DNA from: Geodermatophilus aquaeductus
GTDB lineage: Bacteria; Actinomycetota; Actinomycetes; Mycobacteriales; Geodermatophilaceae
Reading direction: 5' to 3'
Length of the DNA: 64,000 nt
Assembly (NCBI RefSeq): GCF_900182545.1
Contig: NZ_FXTJ01000002.1
Location: 124,001-188,000 of the forward strand
The position numbers and the translations under genes were made by a program. Each line of letters opens with the position of its first letter. Within the stretch, counting starts at the first letter, position 1. This document shows, one piece after another, positions 49,381 to 59,326 of this stretch. The notes under the pieces were generated by a model. It did no database searches and was not told the DNA's origin. It worked only from the letters and a program-made list of their open reading frames with translations.

Positions 49381-49404
49381 CGGCAGAAATGGCCATTTCT
49401 GCCG
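49381..49404. repeat. 24-bp perfect palindrome between response regulator and ABC transporter
   Basis: CGGCAGAAATGG followed by its exact reverse complement (49381-49404), starting 14 bases after the response regulator stop. With the flanking C/G pairs it forms a long hairpin, centre AATGGCCATT. AT content is higher than the surroundings. Confidence 0.75.
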
Positions 49405-49513
49405 CCCGTACGACCAGGGGATGACGGCGGGATCAGCTCCGGCGACGACGCGGGTGGACGCTCCCGGCGGCGAGGGTTCCTCCGTCCCGAGATCCGATCC
49501 GCGGAGGTCCGAA

Positions 49514-50287
49514 GTGTCCGTCCCCGTCATGACCGTCCCCGGCGAGCCGCCGGCGTCGGTGTCGTCCGCCGCCGTCCGCGCCACCGGCCTGACCAAGGTG
49601 TACGGCTCCGGTGAGACGGCGGTGCACGCGCTGGCCGGCGTCGACGTCGCCTTCGCCCGCGGCGAGTTCACCGCGATCATGGGCCCGTCCGGGTCGGGCA
49701 AGTCGACGCTCATGCACTGCCTGGCCGGCCTCGACGCCGCCACCTCCGGGCAGGTCTTCCTCGGCGGCACCGAGCTGACCCGGCTGCGCGACGACGAGCT
49801 GACCCGGCTCCGGCGCGACCGGATCGGCTTCGTCTTCCAGGCGTTCAACCTGCTCCCGGTCCTCGACGCCCGCGAGAACGTCGTGCTGCCGATGCAGCTG
49901 GCCGGGCGCCGTCCCGACCCGGCCTGGTTCGACGCCGTCGTCGCCCGCCTCGGCCTGCGCGAGCGGCTGCGCCACCGCCCCTCGGAGCTCTCCGGCGGCC
50001 AGCAGCAGCGGGTGGCCATCGCCCGGGCGCTGCTCCCCCGCCCCGACGTCGTCTTCGCCGACGAGCCCACCGGCAACCTCGACTCGCGCTCCGGCGCGGA
50101 GGTGCTCGACCTGCTGCGCAGCAGCGTCCGCGAGACCGGCCAGACCGTCGTCATGGTCACCCACGACCCGACCGCGGCCTCCTACGCCGACCGCGTCGTG
50201 CTGCTGGCCGACGGCCGCCCCGCCGGCGAGGTCGACCGGCCGACCGCCGCGTCGGTGCTCGAGGCGCTGCGCGGGCTCGGGGGCTGA
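49514..50287 (+). CDS. ABC transporter ATP-binding protein (MacB/LolD type)
   Basis: 257 aa from GTG 49514, selected because GGAGG lies 8 bases upstream (ATG 49421 and 49529 are alternatives). Walker [11 protein letters not shown]-loop [20 protein letters not shown], signature [16 protein letters not shown], Walker [14 protein letters not shown] and H-loop VMVTHD are intact. The family powers MacB/FtsX-type permeases in lipoprotein transport or drug/peptide efflux. It is followed 4 bases later by the permease gene. Confidence 0.95.
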   Translation: MSVPVMTVPGEPPASVSSAAVRATGLTKVYGSGETAVHALAGVDVAFARGEFTAIMGPSGSGKSTLMHCLAGLDAATSGQVFLGGTELTRLRDDELTRLRRDRIGFVFQAFNLLPVLDARENVVLPMQLAGRRPDPAWFDAVVARLGLRERLRHRPSELSGGQQQRVAIARALLPRPDVVFADEPTGNLDSRSGAEVLDLLRSSVRETGQTVVMVTHDPTAASYADRVVLLADGRPAGEVDRPTAASVLEALRGLGG

Positions 50288-50290
50288 CCG

Positions 50291-52759
50291 GTGCTGTCCA
50301 CCACCCTGGCGAACCTGCGCGCGCACCTGCCGCGGCTGGTCGCCGCCACGCTCGCCGTCGTCATCGCGGTCGCCTTCGTCGTCGCGACGCTGGTCCTCAA
50401 CGAGACCTCCCGCGCCACGCTGCTGCGCGCCGCGGGTGCGGAGTACGTCGGCACCGACGTCGTTGTCACCGCCGCCGACGGCTCCTCGCTGGCCGGCGCG
50501 GTCGGCGCCGTCGCGGCGGTCCCCGGCGTCCGCGCCGTCGACCCGACCACCGCCGCCGAGGTCCAGGCCCGCTTCCCCGGCCGGTCGGAGGCCTACCTGC
50601 AGGCGCAGGCCGTGGCCGCCGACCCGGCGCTGCGCTGGCAGCGGGTCACCGACGGCGCCCTCCCCGACTCCCCCGGCGAGATCGCGGTCGCGACGACGAC
50701 CGAGGCCGCGGTCGGCGACGTCGTGGCCGTCACCGTCTACGACCCCGCCACCGGCGAGGCCACCTCCACCGGCGAGGCCACCGTCACCGGCCTCGTCGAC
50801 CTCGGCGGCGACCCCAGCGCGGGGCTGTTCGCGCGCGGCTTCGCCGTCGCCGACCAGGTGGCCGCCTGGGGCGGGACCGAGCCCACCGAGCTGCGGGTCG
50901 CCGGCTGGAACCGCACCGACCCCGAGGCCCTGGCCGCGGCCGTCGCCCCCGCGCTGGGCTTCGCGGAGGTCGAGGTGCGCACCGGCGAGCAGGCCGCCGA
51001 GGACGCCGTCGCCGGCATCACCGGCAACCGGCTGGCCCTGGCCGCGGTCCTGCTCGTGTTCGCCACCGTCGCGGTCCTGGTCGCCGGGCTGGTCATCGCC
51101 AACACGCTGGCCGTGCTCGTCGCCCAGCGCACCCGCGACCTGGCGCTGCTGCGCTGCGTGGGCGCCACCTCCCGCCAGGTGCGGCGCAGCGTGCTCACCG
51201 AGGCCGCGGTCACCGGGCTGGTCGCCTCGGCGGTCGGCGTGGGCGCGGGCGTCGGGCTGGCCGCCCTGGTCTCGGCGCTGGTGGGCACCGACTCACCGCT
51301 GCCGCTCGAGGGCGTCGCCGTGCCGCTGTACGCCGTCGGCGCGGGGCTGGCGGTCGGCACGCTGACCACCCTGCTCGCCGCCCTCGGCCCTTCCCGGGGG
51401 GCCACCCGGGTGGCGCCGCTGGCCGCCCTGCGGCCGGTCGACGCCGCGCCCCTGCGCAGCCGCGGCGGGCTGCTGCGGTTCGGCGCCGGGCTGCTCCTCG
51501 TGCTCGGCGGCGCGGCCCTGATGGCGCTGGGCGTGCTGACGGTGAACGTCTACGCGTCGCTGGCCGGCGGCACCGCGAGCTTCCTCGGCGTGGTGCTGCT
51601 CGCGCAGCGGGCGGTGCCGCCGGTGGTGGCCGCCGCCGGGCGGGCGCTGGGCCGCGTCGGTGGCGTCCCCGGCCGGATGGCCGCGGGCAACGCCTCCCGC
51701 AACCCGCGCCGGACCGCGGCGACGGCGACGGCGCTGCTCATCGGCGTCACGCTGACCACCGCGATGGTCGTGGGCGCGGCCTCCACCCGGGCCACCGCGC
51801 AGGCCGGCCTGGACGCCGCCTACCCCGCCGACGTCGAGATCGGCGCGTACGGCGAGCTGCCGGCGTCGCTGCTGCCGCGGCTGGAGGACGTCGACGGCGT
51901 GGCCGGCGGGACGGCGCTGCTGGGCGTGGACGTGACCGCGCCGGACGGGCAGCCGCTGTGGGTGCAGGGCGTGGACGCCGCGGCGGCGACGCCGGTGCTG
52001 CGCAGCACCGCCGACCTGACGCTGCCCGCGTTCGGCGAGGCCGTGCTGCCGCAGTGGGCCGCCGACTCCTACGGCCTGCGGACCGGTCAGACGCTGACCC
52101 TGCAGGCCGGCGAGCGCAGCCGGGCGCTGACCGTCGTCGTGGGCGACACCGGCCTGGGCACGCCGCTGCTCTCGACGGCCGACCTGCGGGCGCTCGTGCC
52201 CGACGCGACGGCGGCCACGCTGTGGCTGCGCCTCGACGACGGCGCCGGCCAGCGCGACGCCATCGAGGAGGTCACCGAGCTGACCGGCGCGGCGGTCCCC
52301 GACGCCTACGTCACCGGCCTGGCCAGCGAGCGCGCGGCGATCGACTCGGTCCTCGACGCGCTGCTGCTGGTGGTCACCGGCCTGCTCGGCGTCGCGGTGC
52401 TCATCGCGCTGATCGGCGTGGGCAACACGCTGGCGCTGTCGGTGGTCGAGCGGCGGCAGGAGAACGGCCTGCTGCGGGCGATGGGGCTCACCCGGGGGCA
52501 GCTGCGCGCGCTGCTGGCGTGGGAGGCGGTGCTGGTCGCCGGCGTGGCCGCGGTGCTCGGCGTGCTGCTCGGCGGCGCGTACGGGCTGATCGGGACGGCG
52601 TCGGTGCTCGGCGGGCAGGACACGGTGCTGCTCGACGTCCCGTGGCTGCAGGTGGGCGGCATCGTCGTCGTCGCGACCGTGGCCGGGCTGCTCGCCTCGG
52701 TGCTGCCGGCCCGCCGGGCGGCCCGCACCGCCCCGGTCGCCGCCATCGCGGCGGTCTGA
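50291..52759 (+). CDS. FtsX/MacB-type ABC permease (fused double unit)
   Basis: 822 aa from GTG 50291. Two FtsX units in one chain: N-terminal helix (about 14-38), a large periplasmic domain (about 40-235), three helices (about 245-360 with VAQRTRDLALLRCVGATSRQ), two linking helices (about 395-440), then a second external domain (about 500-670) and three final helices (VERRQENGLLRAMGLTRGQL). The repeated Arg-x-Arg-[ED]-x-[AG]-LLRAxG element couples to the ATPase. It may export a lipophilic compound or antimicrobial under control of the upstream two-component system. Confidence 0.92.
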   Translation: MLSTTLANLRAHLPRLVAATLAVVIAVAFVVATLVLNETSRATLLRAAGAEYVGTDVVVTAADGSSLAGAVGAVAAVPGVRAVDPTTAAEVQARFPGRSEAYLQAQAVAADPALRWQRVTDGALPDSPGEIAVATTTEAAVGDVVAVTVYDPATGEATSTGEATVTGLVDLGGDPSAGLFARGFAVADQVAAWGGTEPTELRVAGWNRTDPEALAAAVAPALGFAEVEVRTGEQAAEDAVAGITGNRLALAAVLLVFATVAVLVAGLVIANTLAVLVAQRTRDLALLRCVGATSRQVRRSVLTEAAVTGLVASAVGVGAGVGLAALVSALVGTDSPLPLEGVAVPLYAVGAGLAVGTLTTLLAALGPSRGATRVAPLAALRPVDAAPLRSRGGLLRFGAGLLLVLGGAALMALGVLTVNVYASLAGGTASFLGVVLLAQRAVPPVVAAAGRALGRVGGVPGRMAAGNASRNPRRTAATATALLIGVTLTTAMVVGAASTRATAQAGLDAAYPADVEIGAYGELPASLLPRLEDVDGVAGGTALLGVDVTAPDGQPLWVQGVDAAAATPVLRSTADLTLPAFGEAVLPQWAADSYGLRTGQTLTLQAGERSRALTVVVGDTGLGTPLLSTADLRALVPDATAATLWLRLDDGAGQRDAIEEVTELTGAAVPDAYVTGLASERAAIDSVLDALLLVVTGLLGVAVLIALIGVGNTLALSVVERRQENGLLRAMGLTRGQLRALLAWEAVLVAGVAAVLGVLLGGAYGLIGTASVLGGQDTVLLDVPWLQVGGIVVVATVAGLLASVLPARRAARTAPVAAIAAV

Positions 52760-52760
52760 G

Positions 52761-52807
52761 CGCGCACTTCCGCGGAGATGCACCGTGCATCTCCGCGGAG
52801 GTGCGCG
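52761..52807. repeat. Head-to-head duplicated palindrome, 23-bp arms with one mismatch
   Basis: Left arm 52761-52783, right arm 52785-52807, one base between. Each arm contains the TCCGCGGA core, and the centre repeats the palindrome seen at 43643-43664. It fills the whole gap between the permease stop (52759) and the convergent enoyl-CoA hydratase stop (52809), and may terminate both transcripts. Confidence 0.75.
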
Positions 52808-52808
52808 G

Positions 52809-53693
52809 TCAGGAGGTGACGTCGTCCGGGGGCAGCGGCCAGCGCGGCACGCCGGCCACCGCGCCGCTGCCGAGCGGTGCGCGGAACTCCGCGGGCCGCT
52901 TGGCGAGGAAGGCCGCGACGCCCTCCGCGGCGTCGGGACCGCTGCCGAGCTCGGCCAGCGCCCGCGACTCGACGCGGTGGGCGTCCCACGGCGAGGACGC
53001 GCCGAGCATCGACCAGAGCATCTGCCGGGCCGCGGCGACGGCCACCCCGGAGGTGTTGTCGGCGATCTCGTGGGCCAGCTCGAGCGCGGTGGGCAGCAGG
53101 TCGGCGTCGGGGACGACCCGGCTGACCAGCCGCCCGCGCAGCGCCTCGGCGGCGCCGAACACCCGCCCGGTGGCCACCCACTCCATCGCCTGGCTGATGC
53201 CGACCACCCGCGGCAGGAACCACGACGACGCCGCCTCGGGCGTGATGCCGCGGCGGGCGAAGACGAAGCCGAAGCGCGCCGACTCCGCCGCGATCCGCAC
53301 GTCCATCGGCAGGACCATCGTCGCGCCGATGCCGACCGCCGGGCCGTTGACCGCGGCGATGACCGGCTTGCGCAGCGCGGCGAAGGGCAGCGACGCGACG
53401 CCGCCCCAGTCCCGCGCCACGCCGTCGACGGTCCCCTGCACCGGCGGCCCCTCGGCGCGGCCGCGGTCGGCGAAGGTCCCCGAGCCCGCGCCGAGGTCGG
53501 CGCCGGCGCAGAACGCCCGCCCGGCCCCGGTGACGACGACGGCGCGCACCGCCTCGTCGGCGTCCGCGGCCGCCGCGGCCCGCCCCAGCTCGCCGGCCAT
53601 GACCGGCGTGAACGCGTTGAGCCGGTCCGGCCGGTCGAGGGTGATCGTGGCGACGCCGTCGGCGACCTCGTACCGCAGTTGGGGAGGGCTCAC
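52809..53693 (-). CDS. Enoyl-CoA hydratase/isomerase-family protein
   Basis: 294 aa from GTG 53693. Crotonase fold: VATITLDRPDRLNAFTPVMA, VVVTGAGRAFCAGADL (oxyanion hole), KPVIAAVNGPAVGIGATMVL, then RFGFVFARRGITPEAASSWF, where Glu in ITPEA is at the catalytic position. It hydrates 2-enoyl-CoA in beta-oxidation. It is the third gene of an operon with two acyl-CoA dehydrogenases, overlapping the second by 4 bases. Confidence 0.92.
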   Translation of the reverse strand: MSPPQLRYEVADGVATITLDRPDRLNAFTPVMAGELGRAAAAADADEAVRAVVVTGAGRAFCAGADLGAGSGTFADRGRAEGPPVQGTVDGVARDWGGVASLPFAALRKPVIAAVNGPAVGIGATMVLPMDVRIAAESARFGFVFARRGITPEAASSWFLPRVVGISQAMEWVATGRVFGAAEALRGRLVSRVVPDADLLPTALELAHEIADNTSGVAVAAARQMLWSMLGASSPWDAHRVESRALAELGSGPDAAEGVAAFLAKRPAEFRAPLGSGAVAGVPRWPLPPDDVTS

Positions 53694-54682
53694 CCCAGGG
53701 CGCCAGCGACGGCGAGCCGGGCGACCGCGTCGAGGTGCTCGGCGGCGTCGCCGAGCAGCAGCCGGTCGACCTTGGCGCGGCGCCAGTACAGGTGCGCGTC
53801 GTGCTCCCAGGTGAACCCGATGCCGCCGTGCACCTGCACCACCGTCTCGGTGGCCCGCTCGGCGACCTCGGCGGCGTAGGCCTTGGCGGCCGCGGCGGCC
53901 AGCGGCAGCTCCGCCGGGGAGGAGTCCGCCGCCCACGCCGCCCACCACACCAGCGAGCGCAGCTGGTCCACGCCCACCCAGGCGTCGACGAGCATGTGCT
54001 TGACCGCCTGGTAGGAGCCGATGACCCGGCCGAAGGCCTGCCGCTGCTGGGCGTACTCCACGCCCATGAGCACCGCGCGGTCGGCGGCGCCGAGGTCCTC
54101 GGCGGCCATCACCACCGCGCCGACCTGGCGGGCCCGCGCCCACAGCTCGCCGGCGTCCTCGGCGAGCACGCGGCGGGAGGTCATCCGCACCGAGGCCAGC
54201 CCGCGGGTGGCGTCCATCGGCCGGCCCGGGGTCACCTCGCCCTCACCGACGACGAGCGCGCCGCCGTCGAGGCCGAGGAAGAGCGTGGCGTCGGCGGCGT
54301 CCAGCGAGGGCGCCGACCCGGTGACCGGCCCGTCGAGGACGGCGATCGAGGCCGAGCCGTCGGCCAGCTGCGCGGCGAGGTCGGGCGCGCCCTCGAGCAG
54401 CACCGCCGCCCGCGCCGCGGTGACCAGCGACGGTCCGGCCAGCACCGCGCCGGCCTGCTCGGCGACGACGGCGAGGTCGAGCACGCTGCCGCCCGCGCCG
54501 CCGGCGGACTCGGGCACCGTGATGCCGAGGAAGCCGATGTCGGCCAGCGCCTTGCGGCCGGGCGCGGGGAGGCCCTCGCCCTCCAGCGCGGCCCGGGCGG
54601 CCGACAGCGGGACCGACCCGGTGAAGAAGTCGCGGGCGCCGGCGGCGGCGTCGCGCTGGTCGTCGGAGAGGTCGAAGTTCAC
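53690..54682 (-). CDS. Acyl-CoA dehydrogenase, short subunit of a pair
   Basis: 330 aa from GTG 54682, shorter than usual. N-terminal MNFDLSDDQRDAAAGARDFF, then VPESAGGAGGSVLDLAVVAE, YAQQRQAFGRVIGSYQAVKH, and near the C-terminus VVQVHGGIGFTWEHDAHLYW. The flavin/substrate loop of the middle domain is degenerate. Short and long acyl-CoA dehydrogenases encoded side by side commonly form alpha2-beta2 enzymes in steroid and fatty-acid side-chain catabolism (FadE-type); that arrangement is inferred. 4-bp overlaps at both ends. Confidence 0.87.
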   Translation of the reverse strand: MNFDLSDDQRDAAAGARDFFTGSVPLSAARAALEGEGLPAPGRKALADIGFLGITVPESAGGAGGSVLDLAVVAEQAGAVLAGPSLVTAARAAVLLEGAPDLAAQLADGSASIAVLDGPVTGSAPSLDAADATLFLGLDGGALVVGEGEVTPGRPMDATRGLASVRMTSRRVLAEDAGELWARARQVGAVVMAAEDLGAADRAVLMGVEYAQQRQAFGRVIGSYQAVKHMLVDAWVGVDQLRSLVWWAAWAADSSPAELPLAAAAAKAYAAEVAERATETVVQVHGGIGFTWEHDAHLYWRRAKVDRLLLGDAAEHLDAVARLAVAGALG

Positions 54683-55896
54683 CGGGCACCTCCGGAGAAC
54701 GGCGCGGTCTTGTCGTTGCGGGGCTCGGGCGGCAGGCCGAGGACCCGTTCGCCGAGGATGTTGCGCAGCACCTGGTCGGTGCCGCCGGCGATCGCGATGC
54801 CGGGCACGTAGGCCTGGGCGCGCTGCCAGGTGTCGTCGCCCTCGGCGGTGGCGCCGAGGACGGCGTCGTCGCCGAGCAGCCGGACCCCGGCGTCGGACAC
54901 CAGCCGGGCCGCGGCGGTGCCGCCGAGCTTGCCGGCGCTGGCCTCCGGACCGGGCACCCCGCCCTGCGAGAGCGTGGTGAAGCGCCGGTAGCCGGTGTAG
55001 CGGGCGGCCAGCGAGGCGACCAGCGCCCGGCCCACCGCCTGGCGGGCGAGCGCCTGCCGCTCGGGATCGAGGGCGGGCAGCCGGTCGCGGGCGTGCGCGG
55101 TGAGCGACTCCGGCGACGGGCCGATGTCGCTGCCGGCGCCGCCGATGGCCACCCGCTCGTTCATCAGCGTGGTGAGCGCGACCCGCCAGCCCTCGCCGGG
55201 CTCGCCGAGACGCTCGGAGTCGGGGATGCGCACGTCGTCGAAGAAGACCTCGTTGAAGTCGGCGCCGCCGCTCATCTGGCGCAGCGGCCGCACGGTGACG
55301 CCAGGGGCGTGCATGTCGACGACGAACATCGTCAGGCCGGCGTGCTTGGGGCGCGACGGGTCGGTGCGGGTGAGCAGGATGCCGAAGTCGGAGACGTGCG
55401 CCAGCGTCGTCCAGACCTTCTGGCCGTTGACCACCCAGTCCTCGCCGTCGCGTACGGCGGTGGTGCGCAGCGCGGCGAGGTCGGAGCCCGAGCCGGGCTC
55501 GCTGAACAGCTGGCACCAGACGTCGTCGGCGCGCAGCAGCCGGGCGAGGTAGCGGGAGCGCTGGTCGTCGCTGCCGTGGGCGATGACGGTCGGACCGCAC
55601 ATCCCGATGCCGATGTGGTTGATCAGCGTGGGCACCCGGGCGCGGCCGAGCTCCTGGCCGACGATCGCCTGCTGGACCAGCGTGCCGCCCTGCCCGCCGT
55701 ACTCGCGCGGCCACGTGACGCCGACCAGGCCGGCCTCGGCCAGCACCCGCTGGGTGTCGCGCAGCTCGGCCTCGCGGGAGCGGGCGTCGACCGGCTCACC
55801 GGGCGCGACGTGCAGCAGCTCGCTCGCGTGCTCCTCCAGCACGCTGCGGACGTGCGCCCGGAAGGACGCCTCCTCCGGGGTGTCGTCGAAGTCCAC
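54679..55896 (-). CDS. Acyl-CoA dehydrogenase, long subunit of a pair
   Basis: 405 aa. MDFDDTPEEASFRAHVRSVL start, VTWPREYGGQGGTLVQQAIV, CQLFSEPGSGSDLAALRTTA, WVVNGQKVWTTLAHVSDFGI and a C-terminal IAGGTDQVLRNILGERVLGL. The last segment replaces the YEGT catalytic Glu by AGGT, so catalysis may depend on another residue or on the partner subunit. First gene of the operon, divergent from the TetR gene at 56005 with a palindrome in between. Confidence 0.9.
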   Translation of the reverse strand: MDFDDTPEEASFRAHVRSVLEEHASELLHVAPGEPVDARSREAELRDTQRVLAEAGLVGVTWPREYGGQGGTLVQQAIVGQELGRARVPTLINHIGIGMCGPTVIAHGSDDQRSRYLARLLRADDVWCQLFSEPGSGSDLAALRTTAVRDGEDWVVNGQKVWTTLAHVSDFGILLTRTDPSRPKHAGLTMFVVDMHAPGVTVRPLRQMSGGADFNEVFFDDVRIPDSERLGEPGEGWRVALTTLMNERVAIGGAGSDIGPSPESLTAHARDRLPALDPERQALARQAVGRALVASLAARYTGYRRFTTLSQGGVPGPEASAGKLGGTAAARLVSDAGVRLLGDDAVLGATAEGDDTWQRAQAYVPGIAIAGGTDQVLRNILGERVLGLPPEPRNDKTAPFSGGAR

Positions 55897-55961
55897 GCAG
55901 GGCCTCCTCGTCGTCGGGCGGTTCGCGCCGCAGCGTGACAGCGGTTCCCCTCGACGGTCAA

Positions 55962-55977
55962 CGGTGACTGTTCACCG
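55962..55977. promoter_or_regulatory. Candidate TetR operator CGGTGA-N4-TCACCG
   Basis: Perfect 6-bp arms in the 108-bp gap between the acyl-CoA dehydrogenase operon and the divergent TetR gene, 28 bases before the TetR start. Confidence 0.5.
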
Positions 55978-56004
55978 GCCGCCCGGGCCCCTACCCTGCC
56001 GCGC

Positions 56005-56652
56005 GTGACCGCCGAGCCCGCCGCAGTCCACGACCCGCCGCGCACGCGGTCCACTCGGACGGCCGACAGCCGGGCGCTGATCCTCGACGCCGCCGTCGCC
56101 TGCCTGGTCGAGTCCGGGTACACCGGCGCCTCCACCCTCGCCGTCCAGGCCCGCGCCGGGGTGTCGCGCGGCCGGCTGCTGCACCACTTCCCCTCCCGCG
56201 CCGAGCTGCTGGTCGCCGCTGCGGGACACCTGTCGAGCACGCTGCTGGCCGAGGTGCAGGAGCGCGCGGCGGCGGTGATGGCCGACGAGCCGACCGGCCC
56301 GGAGCGGGTCGACCGCGCCATCGACCTGATGTGGGCGACGTTCCAGGAGCCGCCGTTCTGGGCGGCGATGGAGCTCTGGACGGCGGCGCGCACCGATCCG
56401 CAGCTGCGGGCCGCGCTGCGGGTCGAGGAGCGCCGGCTGCGCGCGGCGATCCGCCGGGTGGCCGACGGGATCTGGGGCCCGCAGATCGCCTCCGCGCCGC
56501 GCTACGCCGAGGTGTGCGAGCTGCTGTTCACCAGCATGCGCGGGGTGGCCTGCGTCTACGCCTTCGCCGACCGCCCGGCCGCCACCGATCCGCACCTGGC
56601 GCTGTGGAAGGGGCTCGCCGCGCGGATGCTGTCGGCGCGCACGGAGGGCTGA
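56005..56652 (+). CDS. TetR-family transcriptional regulator
   Basis: 215 aa from GTG 56005; TACCCT 7 bases upstream indicates a leaderless transcript. N-terminal HTH: ADSRALILDAAVACLVESGY, TGASTLAVQARAGVSRGRLL and HHFPSRAELLVAAAGHL. The C-terminal ligand domain is helical with WATFQEPPFWAAMELWTAAR. Divergent from the acyl-CoA dehydrogenase/hydratase operon with a palindrome between them, so it probably represses beta-oxidation genes and is released by an acyl-CoA. Confidence 0.92.
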   Translation: MTAEPAAVHDPPRTRSTRTADSRALILDAAVACLVESGYTGASTLAVQARAGVSRGRLLHHFPSRAELLVAAAGHLSSTLLAEVQERAAAVMADEPTGPERVDRAIDLMWATFQEPPFWAAMELWTAARTDPQLRAALRVEERRLRAAIRRVADGIWGPQIASAPRYAEVCELLFTSMRGVACVYAFADRPAATDPHLALWKGLAARMLSARTEG

Positions 56653-56686
56653 CGCCGGGGCCCGCCGCGGGCCACGCTGTGCGGGC

Positions 56687-57505
56687 ATGGACGACGCCCC
56701 CGGCTACGTGCTGGGCAACGACGACCCGGCGATGGTCCGGCTCGACGCGCTGTCACGGGTCTACGAACCCGCCACCGCGGCCTGGCTGGACGCCGCGGAA
56801 CTGACCCCCGGCGCGTCGGTGGTCGACCTCGGCTGCGGCACCGGCGCGGTGACCCTGGCCGCGGCGGAGCGGGTCGGCCCGCCCGGCCGCGTGGTCGGCG
56901 TCGACACAGCCCCGCTCCCGCTGGCGGTCGCCCGGCGCCGGGCCGCGGAGGCGGGGCACGGCGGCGTCTCCTTCGAGCAGGCCGACGTCACCACCTGGGC
57001 GCCGCCCGGGCCGGTGGACGCCGTCCTCGGGCGGCTGGTCCTGCTGCACCTGCCCGACCCGGTGGCCCTGCTCGCGCGGCTGGCGCGCAGCGTGCGCCCG
57101 GGCGGCGTCGTCGCGTTCCAGGAGGTCGTCCTCTCCACCCGGGCCGCGGTCCCTCCCCTGCCGCTGCTGACCGCCTTCAACGGCTGGCTGCTCACCGCCC
57201 TCGGCCGGCTGGGCGTCCCCGCGGACCTCGGCCTGCGGCTGGGCGCGGTGTTCCGGGCCGCCGGGCTGCCCGACCCGGTGCTGGTCACCGGCCAGCCGCT
57301 CGAGCACGGCGGGGACGCGACCGGGTGGTCGATCGTGGGCGGGGACGTCACCGCGCTCGCCGGCGCCTTCGAGCGCACCGGGACCGCCACGGCCGGCGAG
57401 GTCGGGCCGGCCGACTTCGAGCAGCGGCTGCGCGCCCAGGCCGCGGCCGCCGACGCCGTCCTGGTGGACCCGCTGGTGGTCGGGGCGGTGGCCCGGGTGC
57501 CGTGA
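56687..57505 (+). CDS. Class I SAM-dependent methyltransferase
   Basis: 272 aa from ATG 56687. Motif I VVDLGCGTGAVTLAAAERVG, acidic VVGVDTAP, motif II-like VDAVLGRLVLLHLPDP and SVRPGGVVAFQEV follow the UbiE/Methyltransf_11 order. The C-terminal 100 residues differ from UbiE and carry a hydrophobic LLTAFNGWLLTALGRLG. Substrate unknown. It lies 34 bases after the TetR gene, same strand, and may be co-transcribed. Confidence 0.85.
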   Translation: MDDAPGYVLGNDDPAMVRLDALSRVYEPATAAWLDAAELTPGASVVDLGCGTGAVTLAAAERVGPPGRVVGVDTAPLPLAVARRRAAEAGHGGVSFEQADVTTWAPPGPVDAVLGRLVLLHLPDPVALLARLARSVRPGGVVAFQEVVLSTRAAVPPLPLLTAFNGWLLTALGRLGVPADLGLRLGAVFRAAGLPDPVLVTGQPLEHGGDATGWSIVGGDVTALAGAFERTGTATAGEVGPADFEQRLRAQAAAADAVLVDPLVVGAVARVP

Positions 57506-57578
57506 CGGTCACGGTTGACCGCCGCGTCCCGCCGCCAGCAGCATGACGCAGGTCACACCCGCCAGGCCAGGAGGACCC

Positions 57579-59150
<1,572 letters not shown>

Positions 59151-59151
59151 C

Positions 59152-59210
59152 GAAGGACCCTCGCGCCCCCCACCGCTCGCAGGCTCGCGGCGGGCCCCTG
59201 CACGAGGGCC
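59152..59210 (+). repeat. Structured 3'-end repeat, copy 3
   Basis: 59 bp starting 2 bases after the acyl-CoA synthetase stop. The outer arms GGACCCTCG / CGAGGGCC differ from copies 1 and 2 by paired changes that keep the stem. Inner arms CCGC / GCGG around loop TCGCAGGCTC. Confidence 0.75.
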
Positions 59211-59326
59211 GTTCCAGCACGTCACCTGTGCGCGGCGCACATCTGCGGATGTGCTCGGCGCTGCGTGACAGCGGGTGTGACCTGTACCACGCTGACGGGC
59301 GCACCGATCCGGACGGAAGGACACGC

